Assembly (NCBI RefSeq): GCF_034314105.1 | Contig: NZ_JAVIWJ010000001.1 | Location: 2,791,501 to 2,855,500 of the forward strand | DNA length: 64,000 nt | Direction of reading: 5' to 3' | From: Pseudomonas sp. AB6 | Lineage (GTDB): Bacteria; Pseudomonadota; Gammaproteobacteria; Pseudomonadales; Pseudomonadaceae | In this document: positions 27,871-37,124 of the stretch, piece by piece | Layout: every line of letters starts with the position of its first letter | Position numbering within the stretch: the first letter of the stretch is position 1 | Made by a program: the position numbers and the translations under genes | Notes under the pieces: model-generated | What the model was told of the DNA's origin: nothing | Databases searched by the model: none | Seen by the model: the letters and a program-made list of their open reading frames with translations, nothing else

Positions 27871-30780
27871 ATGCAAACAGACACAACTCGCGAGAATTCG
27901 CCGACCAATGCGCCGCATGCCGACCAGTCCCATCAGGATTTGTCCGCCACGGCTCCAGGTCAGCTGCGCGTGATCAAGCGCAACGGCACTGTCGTTCCTT
28001 ATACCGATGACAAAATCACCGTCGCCATCACCAAAGCGTTCCTCGCAGTTGAAGGCGGCACCGCTGCTGCCTCGTCACGTATTCATGACACCGTCGCACG
28101 CCTGACCGAACAGGTCAGCACCACGTTCAAGCGTCGCATGCCTTCGGGCGGCACTATCCACATCGAAGAAATCCAGGATCAGGTCGAATTGGCCCTGATG
28201 CGCGCCGGCGAACAGAAAGTCGCCCGTGACTACGTGATCTACCGTGATTCTCGCGCTAAAGAGCGTGCCGTTCGCTCCACGGGTGAGCCGGTACAAGCTC
28301 ACCCATCGATTCGCATTACCCGCGCCGACGGCAGTCTTGCTCCGCTGGACATGGGTCGCTTGAACACGATTGTCACCGAGGCCTGCGAAGGTCTGGCGGA
28401 AGTGGACGCGAACCTGATTCAAAGCGAAACCCTGAAAAACCTGTACGACGGCGTCGCGCTCAAAGACGTCAACACCGCCTTGGTGATGACTGCGCGCACC
28501 CTGGTAGAACGTGAGCCCAACTACTCGTTCGTCACCGCTCGCCTGCTGATGGACACCTTGCGTGCCGAAGGCTTGAGCTTCCTGGAAGTGGCCGACAGTG
28601 CTACTCACCACGAAATGGTCGACCTGTATGCCAAAGCACTACCGTCCTACATCGCCAAAGGCATTCAGTTCGATTTGCTGAACCCGATTCTGGCAACCTT
28701 CGACCTGGAGAAGCTGGGCAAGGCGATCAACCACGAGCGCGATCAGCAGTTCACCTACCTGGGCCTGCAAACCCTGTACGACCGTTACTTCATCCACAAG
28801 GATGGCGTGCGTTTCGAACTGCCGCAGATCTTCTTCATGCGCGTGGCCATGGGCCTGGCGATTGAAGAGAAGCAAAAAGAAGACCGTGCCATTGAGTTCT
28901 ACAACCTGTTGTCGTCGTTCGACTACATGTCGTCGACCCCAACCTTGTTCAACGCCGGCACTCAGCGTCCACAGCTTTCCAGCTGCTACCTGACCACTGT
29001 TCCAGATGACCTGTCGGGCATTTATCACGCCATCCACGACAACGCCATGCTCTCCAAATTCGCGGGCGGTCTGGGTAACGACTGGACGCCGGTTCGTGCG
29101 CTGGGCTCTTACATCAAGGGCACCAACGGTAAATCCCAAGGCGTGGTGCCGTTCCTCAAAGTGGTTAACGACACCGCCGTTGCAGTTAACCAGGGCGGCA
29201 AACGCAAAGGCGCGGTCTGTGCCTACCTGGAAACCTGGCACATGGACATTGAAGAGTTCATCGAGCTACGCAAGAACACCGGTGATGATCGTCGTCGTAC
29301 CCACGACATGAACACCGCCAACTGGATCCCTGACCTGTTCATGAAGCGCGTCTTCGATGACGGCCCGTGGACCCTGTTCTCGCCTTCCGAAGTACCGGAT
29401 CTGCACGACCTGACCGGCAAGGCGTTCCAAGAGCGTTACGAGTACTACGAAGCGCTGACCCAGTACGGTAACAACATCAAGTTGTTCAAGACCATCCAAG
29501 CCAAAGATTTGTGGCGCAAGATGCTCTCAATGCTGTTCGAAACCGGCCACCCTTGGTTGACCTTCAAAGACCCGTGCAACCTGCGCAGCCCGCAGCAGCA
29601 CGTCGGCGTAGTTCACAGCTCGAACCTGTGCACTGAAATCACCTTGAACACCAACAAGGACGAAATCGCCGTTTGCAACCTGGGCTCGATCAACCTGCCG
29701 AACCACATCGTTGACGGCAAGCTGGACACCACCAAACTCAAGCGCACCATCGACACCGCCGTTCGCATGCTCGATAACGTTATCGACATCAACTACTATT
29801 CAGTGCCGCAAGCCCGCAACTCGAACCTCAAGCACCGCCCGGTCGGCTTGGGCATCATGGGCTTCCAGGACGCGCTGTACCTGCAACACCTGCCGTATGG
29901 TTCCGACGCTGCCGTCGAGTTTGCCGACCGTTCCATGGAAGCTGTCAGCTACTACGCGATCCAGGCGTCTTGCGACTTGGCCGACGAGCGCGGCGCTTAT
30001 GAGACGTTCCCGGGCTCACTGTGGTCCAAAGGCATTCTGCCGCTGGACTCGCAACAGATCCTGATCGAACAGCGTGGCCAGAAGTACATCGACGTTGACC
30101 TGAACGAAACCCTGGATTGGGCGCCAGTACGTGCCCGTGTGCAGAAAGGTATTCGTAACTCCAACATCATGGCCATCGCACCGACCGCGACCATCGCCAA
30201 CATCACTGGCGTATCGCAGTCCATCGAACCGACGTATCAAAACCTGTACGTGAAATCGAACCTATCCGGCGAGTTCACCGTGATCAACCCGTACCTGGTT
30301 CGCGACCTTAAAGCTCGCAACCTGTGGGACTCGGTCATGATCAACGACCTGAAGTACTACGACGGCTCCGTACAGCAAATCGAACGCATCCCGCAGGAAC
30401 TCAAAGAGCTGTATGCCACTGCGTTCGAAGTGGAAACCAAGTGGATCGTCGACGCGGCCAGCCGCCGTCAAAAGTGGATCGACCAGGCTCAATCACTGAA
30501 CCTGTATATCGCTGGCGCATCAGGCAAGAAACTCGACGTGACCTACCGCATGGCTTGGTACCGCGGCCTGAAAACCACGTATTACCTCCGTGCCCTGGCC
30601 GCGACCAGCACCGAGAAATCGACCATCAGCACCAGCAAGCTCAACGCAGTGTCGAGCGGCAACCACGGTGACGACTCGATTCTGGCGGCACCAAAGCCGT
30701 CGGAATTCACCTCCGCCGGTCCAGCGCCAGTACCTAAGGCCTGCGCCATTGATGAGCCCGATTGCGAGGCTTGTCAGTAA
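27871..30780 (+). CDS. nrdA: Class Ia ribonucleotide reductase, alpha subunit
   Basis: NrdA reduces ribonucleoside diphosphates to deoxy forms, using the tyrosyl radical of NrdB. The 969-residue protein has two N-terminal ATP-cone domains (about residues 30-130, starting LRVIKRNGTVVPY, and about 145-240, starting IRITRADGSLAPL), as in P. aeruginosa NrdA. The catalytic barrel contains NAGTQRPQLSSCYL, GGLGNDWT, the NLCTEI active site segment and APTATIANI. The tail has CxxC-type cysteines (IDEPDCEACQ). ATG 27871 follows GTGGAGA. An in-frame extension to 27742 has no support. There is no intein. Confidence 0.97.
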   Translation: MQTDTTRENSPTNAPHADQSHQDLSATAPGQLRVIKRNGTVVPYTDDKITVAITKAFLAVEGGTAAASSRIHDTVARLTEQVSTTFKRRMPSGGTIHIEEIQDQVELALMRAGEQKVARDYVIYRDSRAKERAVRSTGEPVQAHPSIRITRADGSLAPLDMGRLNTIVTEACEGLAEVDANLIQSETLKNLYDGVALKDVNTALVMTARTLVEREPNYSFVTARLLMDTLRAEGLSFLEVADSATHHEMVDLYAKALPSYIAKGIQFDLLNPILATFDLEKLGKAINHERDQQFTYLGLQTLYDRYFIHKDGVRFELPQIFFMRVAMGLAIEEKQKEDRAIEFYNLLSSFDYMSSTPTLFNAGTQRPQLSSCYLTTVPDDLSGIYHAIHDNAMLSKFAGGLGNDWTPVRALGSYIKGTNGKSQGVVPFLKVVNDTAVAVNQGGKRKGAVCAYLETWHMDIEEFIELRKNTGDDRRRTHDMNTANWIPDLFMKRVFDDGPWTLFSPSEVPDLHDLTGKAFQERYEYYEALTQYGNNIKLFKTIQAKDLWRKMLSMLFETGHPWLTFKDPCNLRSPQQHVGVVHSSNLCTEITLNTNKDEIAVCNLGSINLPNHIVDGKLDTTKLKRTIDTAVRMLDNVIDINYYSVPQARNSNLKHRPVGLGIMGFQDALYLQHLPYGSDAAVEFADRSMEAVSYYAIQASCDLADERGAYETFPGSLWSKGILPLDSQQILIEQRGQKYIDVDLNETLDWAPVRARVQKGIRNSNIMAIAPTATIANITGVSQSIEPTYQNLYVKSNLSGEFTVINPYLVRDLKARNLWDSVMINDLKYYDGSVQQIERIPQELKELYATAFEVETKWIVDAASRRQKWIDQAQSLNLYIAGASGKKLDVTYRMAWYRGLKTTYYLRALAATSTEKSTISTSKLNAVSSGNHGDDSILAAPKPSEFTSAGPAPVPKACAIDEPDCEACQ

Positions 30781-30802
30781 GAAAAACGCTGAACCCACAG
30801 CT

Positions 30803-30835
30803 GGCTCCCCTGTAGGAGCCAACTTGTTGGCGAGC
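30803..30835. repeat. REP-like hairpin between nrdA and nrdB
   Basis: GGCTCC-CCTGTA-GGAGCC is followed by AACTTGTTGGCGAGC, a REP-type unit (TGTAGGAGCCAACTTGTTGG) in the 190-base gap. It may stabilise the nrdA message or reduce read-through into nrdB. Confidence 0.65.
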
Positions 30836-30970
30836 TTTACTGAACTGTAGGCTCGCGTAACAACCAACAAAATTTCATGCTTTTTGCGTGCAGCACCGTA
30901 CCGCAAGCAACGCACCCCATGATCCACCGGCCAGTCCACCCGACTGACCCTCACGCAGGAGACGCATACC

Positions 30971-32218
30971 ATGCTGAACTGGGATGAATTCCATAAAGAA
31001 GACGGCGAAACCGCCGCGCGCGCGACCAACGCCGGTCACGCCAACGAAGCCAACATGGACCGCCTCGACAGCGCCGGTGGCGCCGCCGCACTCGAAGCCC
31101 GTGCAGTCACCGCCAACGACTCGGCTGCGATCATTCGCGCCAAGGCCGCTCTGGACGGCCTCGACGTAGCCGAAGGTTTGGCTGAACTCGAAGGCGCCAG
31201 TGCCCGCGTTGCCGTTGACGAAAAAATGATGATCAACTGCCGCGCCGACCTGAACCAACTCGTGCCGTTCAAGTACGACTGGGCCTGGCAGAAATACCTC
31301 GACGGCTGCGCCAACCACTGGATGCCGCAAGAGGTCAACATGACCGCCGACATCGCCGTGTGGCGCGATCCGGAAGGCCTGACTGATGACGAGCGCCGCA
31401 TCGTCATGCGCAACCTCGGCTTCTTCTCCACCGCCGACTCCTTGGTGGCCAACAACCTGGTACTGGCTGTTTATCGCCTGATCACCAACCCGGAATGCCG
31501 TCAGTACATCCTGCGCCAAGCGTTCGAAGAAGCGATCCACACCCACGCCTACCAGTACTGCATCGAGTCACTGGGCATGGACGAAGGCGAGATCTTCAAC
31601 ATGTACCACGAGATTCCATCGGTCGCCAAAAAGGCAGCCTGGGGCCTCAAGTACACCCGCTCGATCTCCGATCCTAAGTTCGAAACCGGCACCGTCGACA
31701 CCGACAAAGAACTGCTGCGCAACCTGATCGCCTACTACTGCGTACTGGAAGGCATCTTCTTCTACTGCGGCTTCACCCAAATCCTCTCCATGGGCCGCCG
31801 CAACAAAATGACCGGCGTCGCCGAGCAGTTCCAATACATCCTGCGCGACGAGTCCATGCACCTGAACTTCGGCATCGACGTGATCAACCAGATCAAAATC
31901 GAAAACCCACACCTGTGGGACGCTGAGATGAAGGAAGAAGCGTCGCAGATGATTCTGCAGGGCACGCAGCTTGAGATCGAATACGCTCGCGACACCATGC
32001 CTCGCGGAGTATTGGGCATGAACGCGGCGATGATGGAAGACTATCTGAAGTTCATCGCGAACCGTCGTTTGAGCCAGATTGGTTTGAAGGAAGAGTATCC
32101 AGGGACGACTAACCCGTTCCCTTGGATGAGCGAGATTATGGATTTGAAGAAAGAGAAGAATTTCTTTGAGACTCGGGTTATTGAGTATCAGACGGGTGGG
32201 GCATTGAGCTGGGATTGA
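30971..32218 (+). CDS. nrdB: Class Ia ribonucleotide reductase, beta subunit
   Basis: NrdB holds the diiron centre and tyrosyl radical that start catalysis in NrdA. The 415-residue protein has the expected length for Pseudomonas. Diiron ligands lie in [31 protein letters not shown] (Glu, His) and [10 protein letters not shown] (Glu, His). The C-terminal tail ends GALSWD, a segment that docks into NrdA. CAGGAG lies ahead of the start. A T-rich terminator follows the stop by about 40 bases. Confidence 0.97.
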   Translation: MLNWDEFHKEDGETAARATNAGHANEANMDRLDSAGGAAALEARAVTANDSAAIIRAKAALDGLDVAEGLAELEGASARVAVDEKMMINCRADLNQLVPFKYDWAWQKYLDGCANHWMPQEVNMTADIAVWRDPEGLTDDERRIVMRNLGFFSTADSLVANNLVLAVYRLITNPECRQYILRQAFEEAIHTHAYQYCIESLGMDEGEIFNMYHEIPSVAKKAAWGLKYTRSISDPKFETGTVDTDKELLRNLIAYYCVLEGIFFYCGFTQILSMGRRNKMTGVAEQFQYILRDESMHLNFGIDVINQIKIENPHLWDAEMKEEASQMILQGTQLEIEYARDTMPRGVLGMNAAMMEDYLKFIANRRLSQIGLKEEYPGTTNPFPWMSEIMDLKKEKNFFETRVIEYQTGGALSWD

Positions 32219-32256
32219 TTTCTGGGGCTTAATTGCTTAGCTGATGTTTGAAATTG

Positions 32257-32291
32257 AAAAGCCAGGAGCGTGATGCTTCCTGGCTTTTTTG
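32257..32291 (+). terminator. Rho-independent terminator after nrdB
   Basis: AAAAGCCAGGA ... TTCCTGGCTTTTTT forms an 11-bp stem with a T run. It marks the end of the core nrdAB block and the start of the accessory region. Confidence 0.92.
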
Positions 32292-32452
32292 TTTGGGTTG
32301 TCCCGTCCTGATCAGGTGGCTTTGCGGGGACTGTGACCAACATCATAGAGTAGCTCTTAAACTGCTGCCAATAAGGCAGCAGTATTCAAGCACTTCAACT
32401 AGTTACCTAGTTCTTCGAAGCTCTTTACCCCGGGCCTCGTTAATAGCCAGAC

Positions 32453-32743
32453 TTATGGAACTACCCTCCCCCGATACCCCTCAATCATCTCCTTCGAAAT
32501 GTCCTCTTTAAAACAAAGCGGCGCATACCCACCCGGTCGGTTGTAAGCGCTACGTTTACCGCAACGGCTACCATTCTTCGCCGCATTGTAAGGGCACGGA
32601 CAATTGCCGGGGTACGAAGCGATAGAGTCATTAATAAGAATTTGGACGATGGCTGAATCAGTCAGCCTCGCCTCTTTGCCTGACACAGAAAACGCGCCAA
32701 GCAGCGCCAGCATTGCTATGAAACCTATCCCTATTTTTCTCAC
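32453..32743 (-). CDS. Small exported Cys-rich protein of unknown function
   Basis: A 96-residue protein with signal peptide MRKIGIGFIAMLALLGAFSV, cleaved near VSG-KEA. The mature part has four Cys in the pattern YPGNCPCPYN ... RCGKRSAYNRPGGYAPLCF, which could form two disulphides in the periplasm. I recall short proteins with the same NCPCPYN...G.CG..SAY motif near mobile or defence genes in proteobacteria, but no function. It is divergent from the HNH endonuclease gene. Confidence 0.72.
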   Translation of the reverse strand: MRKIGIGFIAMLALLGAFSVSGKEARLTDSAIVQILINDSIASYPGNCPCPYNAAKNGSRCGKRSAYNRPGGYAPLCFKEDISKEMIEGYRGRVVP

Positions 32744-32900
32744 GGCCTTTCCTTGCGTTCACGGAAGAAATATCAAATCTTCTACCATGATGCCTCAAGG
32801 CCATCGTTCAAAGTCGTATTATTATGTAGGCCATGACCTCCCATAGACACCGAATATTCCTACACGTATCGTCACGCTTGTATTCGATATCGGCGGCGTT

Positions 32901-33632
32901 ATGACGAAGAAAGTTTCTGCCTTATGGACTGATGTAGAGCTTGAAGTGGCTGTGGATGCTTACCTCAGCATGCGACAGATGGAGAACGACGGTCGGCCAT
33001 TTAACAAAACTGAAATCGGCCTGAAGCTGCGGGAAGGCGTGTTGTCTGCTCGAAGCAAATCAGCCATCGAATTGCGGATGCAGAATATTTCCAGTGTGAT
33101 GGTCGGCTTGGGGCAACAGCGCATCAAAGGCTACGTGCCTGCGAAGAACGTGGGCGTGAACGTCAGCAGTAAGCTTCAAAAAATGCTTAACGATAAAGGT
33201 GTTTTCAGAGTAACTGGCGAGGTCGCGACAGCTAGTAATACGTCGATCGGTCAAAAATTCGAAGAATCCACGGCCGACTACCTGGACCCACCGCTGGGAA
33301 TCAAACATCCAAAGCACTTTAACTCAACAGTCACCACATTTTCCCGTGACGATAAGGTTCGAGAGTGGGTGCTAACGCAAGCGAACGGCACGTGCGAAGG
33401 TTGCGGACAAAGTGCGCCGTTTTTAGGTGTGGACGGCAGGCCATTTCTGGAAGTACATCATGTTCATCCGCTCGCGATGGCGGGTAGCGACAGAATCGAG
33501 AACGCAGCAGCGCTTTGCCCAAATTGTCATCGTCGCTGCCATTTGGCTGAGGATAAAAATGCCTTTACCGAGTCGCTCTATGCACGGGTCAAGCGCCTCA
33601 AAGAAGAACGCCTTGACCTTGTGGTGAAGTGA
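32901..33632 (+). CDS. HNH endonuclease
   Basis: A 243-residue protein. The C-terminal 80 residues are an HNH nuclease with zinc knuckle cysteines C165/C168 (TCEGCG) and C206/C209 (CPNCH), the catalytic pair LEVHHVHPL (H186, H187), N201 and H210. The N-terminal part (LWTDVELEVAVDAYLSMRQ ... SAIELRMQNISSVMVGLG) is a conserved helical module often found ahead of McrA-like HNH nucleases, probably for DNA recognition. It could restrict modified or foreign DNA. It heads an accessory block followed by ter genes and an Mrr-like nuclease. Confidence 0.85.
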   Translation: MTKKVSALWTDVELEVAVDAYLSMRQMENDGRPFNKTEIGLKLREGVLSARSKSAIELRMQNISSVMVGLGQQRIKGYVPAKNVGVNVSSKLQKMLNDKGVFRVTGEVATASNTSIGQKFEESTADYLDPPLGIKHPKHFNSTVTTFSRDDKVREWVLTQANGTCEGCGQSAPFLGVDGRPFLEVHHVHPLAMAGSDRIENAAALCPNCHRRCHLAEDKNAFTESLYARVKRLKEERLDLVVK

Positions 33633-33753
33633 GCATTTGTTCATTGCTGATGAACGATTTTTTCATTGGGTTTTTCTGGGTTTACAACTGCTGCGCAGTC
33701 AATCGCGAACACGTTCGTGCCCTGGTTTTGCGTTTGGCATAAAACCTGTGGAA

Positions 33754-33815
33754 GCCGCCGAAAGCTGCGATCGGCCGGGAACCGGGCGTCTGCTTTATCG
33801 CGACCTTCGGCAGCG
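33754..33815. repeat. REPIN, second sequence class
   Basis: The arms GCCGCCGAAAGCTGCGATCG and CGCGACCTTCGGCAGC are imperfect inverses enclosing a GC-rich spacer. Different arm sequence from the unit at 23931-24010 means a separate REP family. It lies between the HNH gene and the terminal ter gene, which are convergent. Confidence 0.65.
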
Positions 33816-33828
33816 CTCACAGGCGCGT

Positions 33829-34407
33829 TTAGCCTATGGCTACACCATGTGCCTCTGCCAACGGTTTCAAACCGCCGGTGAAGCCTTGTCCAATGGCTTT
33901 GAACTTGAACTCTTCGCCGGAACGGTACAGCTCGCCAAAGATCATCGCCGTTTCACTGGAGGCGTCTTCTGAAAGGTCGTAACGAGCGAGTTCTTTGCCG
34001 TCGGCTTTGTTCACCACGCGGATGAACGCGTTAGCGACTTGGCCGAAGTTTTGTTTACGCTGATCAGCCGAGTGGATGGTGACGGCGAACACCAGCTTTT
34101 TCACCGAAGCGGCCAGGCCACTGAGTTTGACTGTGACTTGTTCATCATCGCCTTCGCCCGCACCGGAGCGGTTGTCGCCCATATGTTCCACTGAACCGTC
34201 TGCGCTTTTTTTGTTGTTGTAGAAAATGAAGCTGGCGTCGTCGAGGACTTTTCCACTTTCGCCAACGATGAAGACCGACGCGTCCAGGTCGAACTCGGTG
34301 CCGTCGGTAACCCGCGGATCCCAGCCCAAACCTACGACAATCTCCGTAAGCCCAGGGGCTTCTTTGGACAGGGAAACGTTACCGCCTTTGTTCAGACTTA
34401 CAGCCAT
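33829..34407 (-). CDS. terE: TerD family protein (TerE-like position)
   Basis: A 192-residue TerD-fold protein beginning [20 protein letters not shown]. It has the calcium-binding segments GLGWDPR ... [11 protein letters not shown] and [14 protein letters not shown], and the family tail [26 protein letters not shown]. TerD proteins bind Ca2+ and take part in tellurite and phage resistance together with the membrane protein TerC. It is the last of four co-oriented ter genes, 33 bases after the other TerD paralogue. Its ATG has a GGATTTAGC-type weak ribosome site. Confidence 0.9.
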   Translation of the reverse strand: MAVSLNKGGNVSLSKEAPGLTEIVVGLGWDPRVTDGTEFDLDASVFIVGESGKVLDDASFIFYNNKKSADGSVEHMGDNRSGAGEGDDEQVTVKLSGLAASVKKLVFAVTIHSADQRKQNFGQVANAFIRVVNKADGKELARYDLSEDASSETAMIFGELYRSGEEFKFKAIGQGFTGGLKPLAEAHGVAIG

Positions 34408-34440
34408 CGCTAAATCCTTTTTGCTGATTGAATGTGTAGG

Positions 34441-35016
34441 TTAGAAGTTCATACCGTAAGAATTTGCCAAGGCTTTAAGGCCTCCGGCAAATCCTTGGCC
34501 GACTGCACGAAACTTCCATTCCGAGCCGTTGCGGTAAAGTTCGGCGAAGACCATTGCAGTCTCGACCGATGCATCTTCAGCGAGGTCATAACGAACAATT
34601 TCGGTGCTGGAAACGTCATTGACCACGCGGATAAACGAGCCGCTTACTTGACCAAAGTTTTGCTTACGGTCTTCAGCGTCGTGAATGGTGACGATGAACA
34701 CGACCTTGTCGATATCTACTGAAAGGCGACTAAGATCGACAGTCAGGGACTCATCGTCACCCGCACCTTCGCCTGTGCGGTTATCACCGGTGTGTTCGAC
34801 CGAACCGTCGACACTTTTCAGTTGATTGTAAAAAACAAAGTCTTTCTCGCTACGGACTTTACCGTTTGCACCCACCAATAGAGCGCTAGCGTCTAAATCA
34901 AACTCTTGGCCGTTGGTAGCCCGCGGATCCCAGCCCAACCCAACCAAAATTTTGGTCAAAGTCGGGTCCGTTTTTGATAACGAAAGGTTGCCGCCTTTTT
35001 GAAGAGTCAAAGCCAT
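34441..35016 (-). CDS. terD: TerD family protein
   Basis: A 191-residue TerD protein with the same plan as its neighbour: [54 protein letters not shown] (Ca2+ ligands) and [25 protein letters not shown]. The two paralogues are clearly related by tandem duplication. The ATG lies 3 bases after the terC stop, with GGGAG inside the terC end as ribosome site, so translation is coupled to terC. Confidence 0.92.
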   Translation of the reverse strand: MALTLQKGGNLSLSKTDPTLTKILVGLGWDPRATNGQEFDLDASALLVGANGKVRSEKDFVFYNQLKSVDGSVEHTGDNRTGEGAGDDESLTVDLSRLSVDIDKVVFIVTIHDAEDRKQNFGQVSGSFIRVVNDVSSTEIVRYDLAEDASVETAMVFAELYRNGSEWKFRAVGQGFAGGLKALANSYGMNF

Positions 35017-35019
35017 TTT

Positions 35020-36075
35020 TCATTTACTCCCTTTTTGATGTTTGGGCTTTTTTTCAACCTGCTCTGCCTTCCCGGGTAAGAGCACACTGGCTAAGAGACC
35101 GATAGCCAATACCACCATCACAACGAGCAAACTAGTGTTTGCATCAATGTTGTAGCCGTGGTCGAAAAGATGATTAGTTGCGTTCAGACCCAGCTTGGCT
35201 GCGATGAAAAACAGCAGGGCAATGACCGCTTTTTCTAGATGAACCAAATACCGTTTCAGTGCTTCAAGAACGAAGTACAGGGTGCGCAAACCCAGGATGG
35301 CGAACAGCATTGCGGAATACACAATCAGCGGTTCGCGGCTGACAGCGATCACAGCGGGTACCGAGTCGAAGGCAAACAAGACGTCTGAAATTTCGGCCAC
35401 CACTAAGCAAAGGAACAATGGCGTAGCGAACAAGGTGCCCTTCGCTGCCAGCGTCATGCCTTTGTTTTCTGGCTTCTGTAATTCATGCTCAAGTTCATGC
35501 CGGCGAACGAAGAAGTTATTGCCGTGAAGTTTTGGCCATACCGGGAACAGTTTTTTCGCAAATCGGTAAGCCATGTGTTCCGAATAGTCCGGCTCTGCTT
35601 CTTCATCACCACCGCTTCTGAGCATCATGACCGCTGTCCAACCGACGATGACGGCGAAGGCAACTTCGACCCAAGGTCCAAAGGCGAGGAGCCCGGTACC
35701 GATAGCGACGAAGACCAAGCGAAAAATGATAGCGCCGATGATGCCCCAGTAGAGAACCCGGTGACGCAGACCATCAGGTACTTTGAACCATGCAAAAATC
35801 GCCATGAACACAAACAGATTGTCGACGCTCAGCACTTTTTCCAAGGCATAACCGGTGACGAATAGGCTGGCGATTGTTGGACCATGTTCGACGTATAGAA
35901 ACCCTGCAAACCCAAGTGATATGAAGACCCAGAACACCGACCAGACGGCTGCCTGTGTAAGCGAAACAGGTTTGTTGCCTCGGTGAGAGAACATATCAAT
36001 GAGCATTGCCGAGACAGCCAGACCAACAAAGACGGCTGTCGTCAGGGGTGGAAATCCAAGTGAAACGCTCTCCAT
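35020..36075 (-). CDS. terC: Tellurium resistance membrane protein TerC
   Basis: TerC is an integral inner-membrane protein required for ter-type tellurite resistance and proposed as a membrane hub for TerD-family proteins. The 351-residue protein has about nine hydrophobic helices, with conserved acidic residues in KVLSVDNLFVFMAIF and EISDVLFAFDSVPAVIAVSREP, the hallmark of the family. Length agrees with plasmid TerC (about 346). It lies between terZ (129 bases upstream) and terD (3 bases downstream). Confidence 0.94.
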   Translation of the reverse strand: MESVSLGFPPLTTAVFVGLAVSAMLIDMFSHRGNKPVSLTQAAVWSVFWVFISLGFAGFLYVEHGPTIASLFVTGYALEKVLSVDNLFVFMAIFAWFKVPDGLRHRVLYWGIIGAIIFRLVFVAIGTGLLAFGPWVEVAFAVIVGWTAVMMLRSGGDEEAEPDYSEHMAYRFAKKLFPVWPKLHGNNFFVRRHELEHELQKPENKGMTLAAKGTLFATPLFLCLVVAEISDVLFAFDSVPAVIAVSREPLIVYSAMLFAILGLRTLYFVLEALKRYLVHLEKAVIALLFFIAAKLGLNATNHLFDHGYNIDANTSLLVVMVVLAIGLLASVLLPGKAEQVEKKPKHQKGSK

Positions 36076-36204
36076 CGAACTACATTCCTTACGGCCGAAA
36101 ATTACAGATTGAAATCGGAGGGGCTCAAGCCCGATTCGTTACAAATGGTCCGACATTGCATATTTTTTAGGCCAATCGAACATGCTGAACCCCTGTGAGC
36201 TAGA

Positions 36205-36798
36205 TCATGCGCGCAGCGCTCGGACGGCCAATCCCACCAAGTCATCGGCAGTACGGCCATTGGTGACCTCCCCGATGGTGGTGAAGTCCCAACCGGAAGC
36301 GGATCGAGTCAGGCAGGCCATCACCACGCCGGTGTGCTGACCTTTCTCAGAGAGATTGAAGCGCGCCAGTTCTTGCCCGTTTTCGGCGTTGAGAACCCGG
36401 CAGGTGGCGTTTTCGATGTTTTCGAAATTCTGTCCCGCGAATGAATTCACGGTGAATACCAGGTACTTTACGGTCGCTGGCAACTTATCTAGGTCCACGG
36501 CGATGGATTCATCATCCCCGTCTCCCTCGCCGGTGCGATTGTCGCCTGAGTGCCTGATGGAGCCGTCCTTGGATTGAAGCGCGCGGAACCAAACCAGATC
36601 GATGGGTTTTTTGTCCTCGTCAAGCACAATGCAGGACGCGTCCAAGTCGATTTCCTGGCTGGCCGTCCCTAATAGTTTTGAAAAAAACCCGGCTGGTTTC
36701 GCCGGATCCCAGCCGAGCCCAAGGGTGACTTGCTTGAGGTTGTTGCCGGCGGCTTTCTCAAGAGAGATGGTTTGATTCTTGTCCAAAGTAAGTGTCAT
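36205..36798 (-). CDS. terZ: TerZ-like TerD family protein
   Basis: A 197-residue TerD-family protein, more divergent than the other two. It begins MTLTLDKNQTISLEKAAG, carries GLGWDPAKPAGFFSKLLG (an insertion typical of TerZ) and QEIDLDASCIVLDE, and has Ca2+ loop [14 protein letters not shown]. The ATG at 36798 with GGAAC upstream fits the family start; an in-frame start at 36822 is weaker. It leads the ter block. terA and terB, present in plasmid terZABCDE, are missing here. Confidence 0.9.
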   Translation of the reverse strand: MTLTLDKNQTISLEKAAGNNLKQVTLGLGWDPAKPAGFFSKLLGTASQEIDLDASCIVLDEDKKPIDLVWFRALQSKDGSIRHSGDNRTGEGDGDDESIAVDLDKLPATVKYLVFTVNSFAGQNFENIENATCRVLNAENGQELARFNLSEKGQHTGVVMACLTRSASGWDFTTIGEVTNGRTADDLVGLAVRALRA

Positions 36799-37124
36799 GC
36801 GACGTTCCTTGTGATGGATCACTGCCCGTTCGAATCATTGGCTTGCTCCGGATATCCGGCTAGCAACCGCTCAAATATTCATGCTTTTGAGCCCCGGAAA
36901 ACAGGTCTGAAAATCAGGGAAGTAACTCTCTCAGCGAACGGGTAATCGCGATGCCGGGCAAGTCCTCTTTCGGCCGTAAGATCGCTCCGCTACTTCTGTA
37001 GGAAAACAACCCATCCGTTGTAGCGAGCTTTAAAATACATATGCGGGGTTCATATGACGCGGGTCATAGACACCCTCATCCGGCACCCGTATCGTCGTCG
37101 ACGAACTTCTAATATCAGAGCACC
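36799..37124. other. Divergent terZ / Mrr-nuclease intergenic region
   Basis: 326 bases without a gene. It should hold the promoters of the ter block (minus) and the Mrr-like gene (plus). CATATG occurs twice 13 bases apart near 37049-37067 within CGGGGTT/ACGCGGGT context, a possible operator. The rest is featureless to my reading. Confidence 0.45.

Noticed and set aside
28075..30492. Long antisense frames opposite nrdA
   Set aside because: They follow from the codon bias of nrdA, have no ribosome sites and give no recognisable proteins.
27871..30780. Intein in nrdA
   Set aside because: The protein reads straight through all catalytic segments at normal length, with no splicing motifs.
33060..33644. 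Minus-strand frames across the HNH gene
   Set aside because: They overlap a motif-complete HNH gene and lack start signals.
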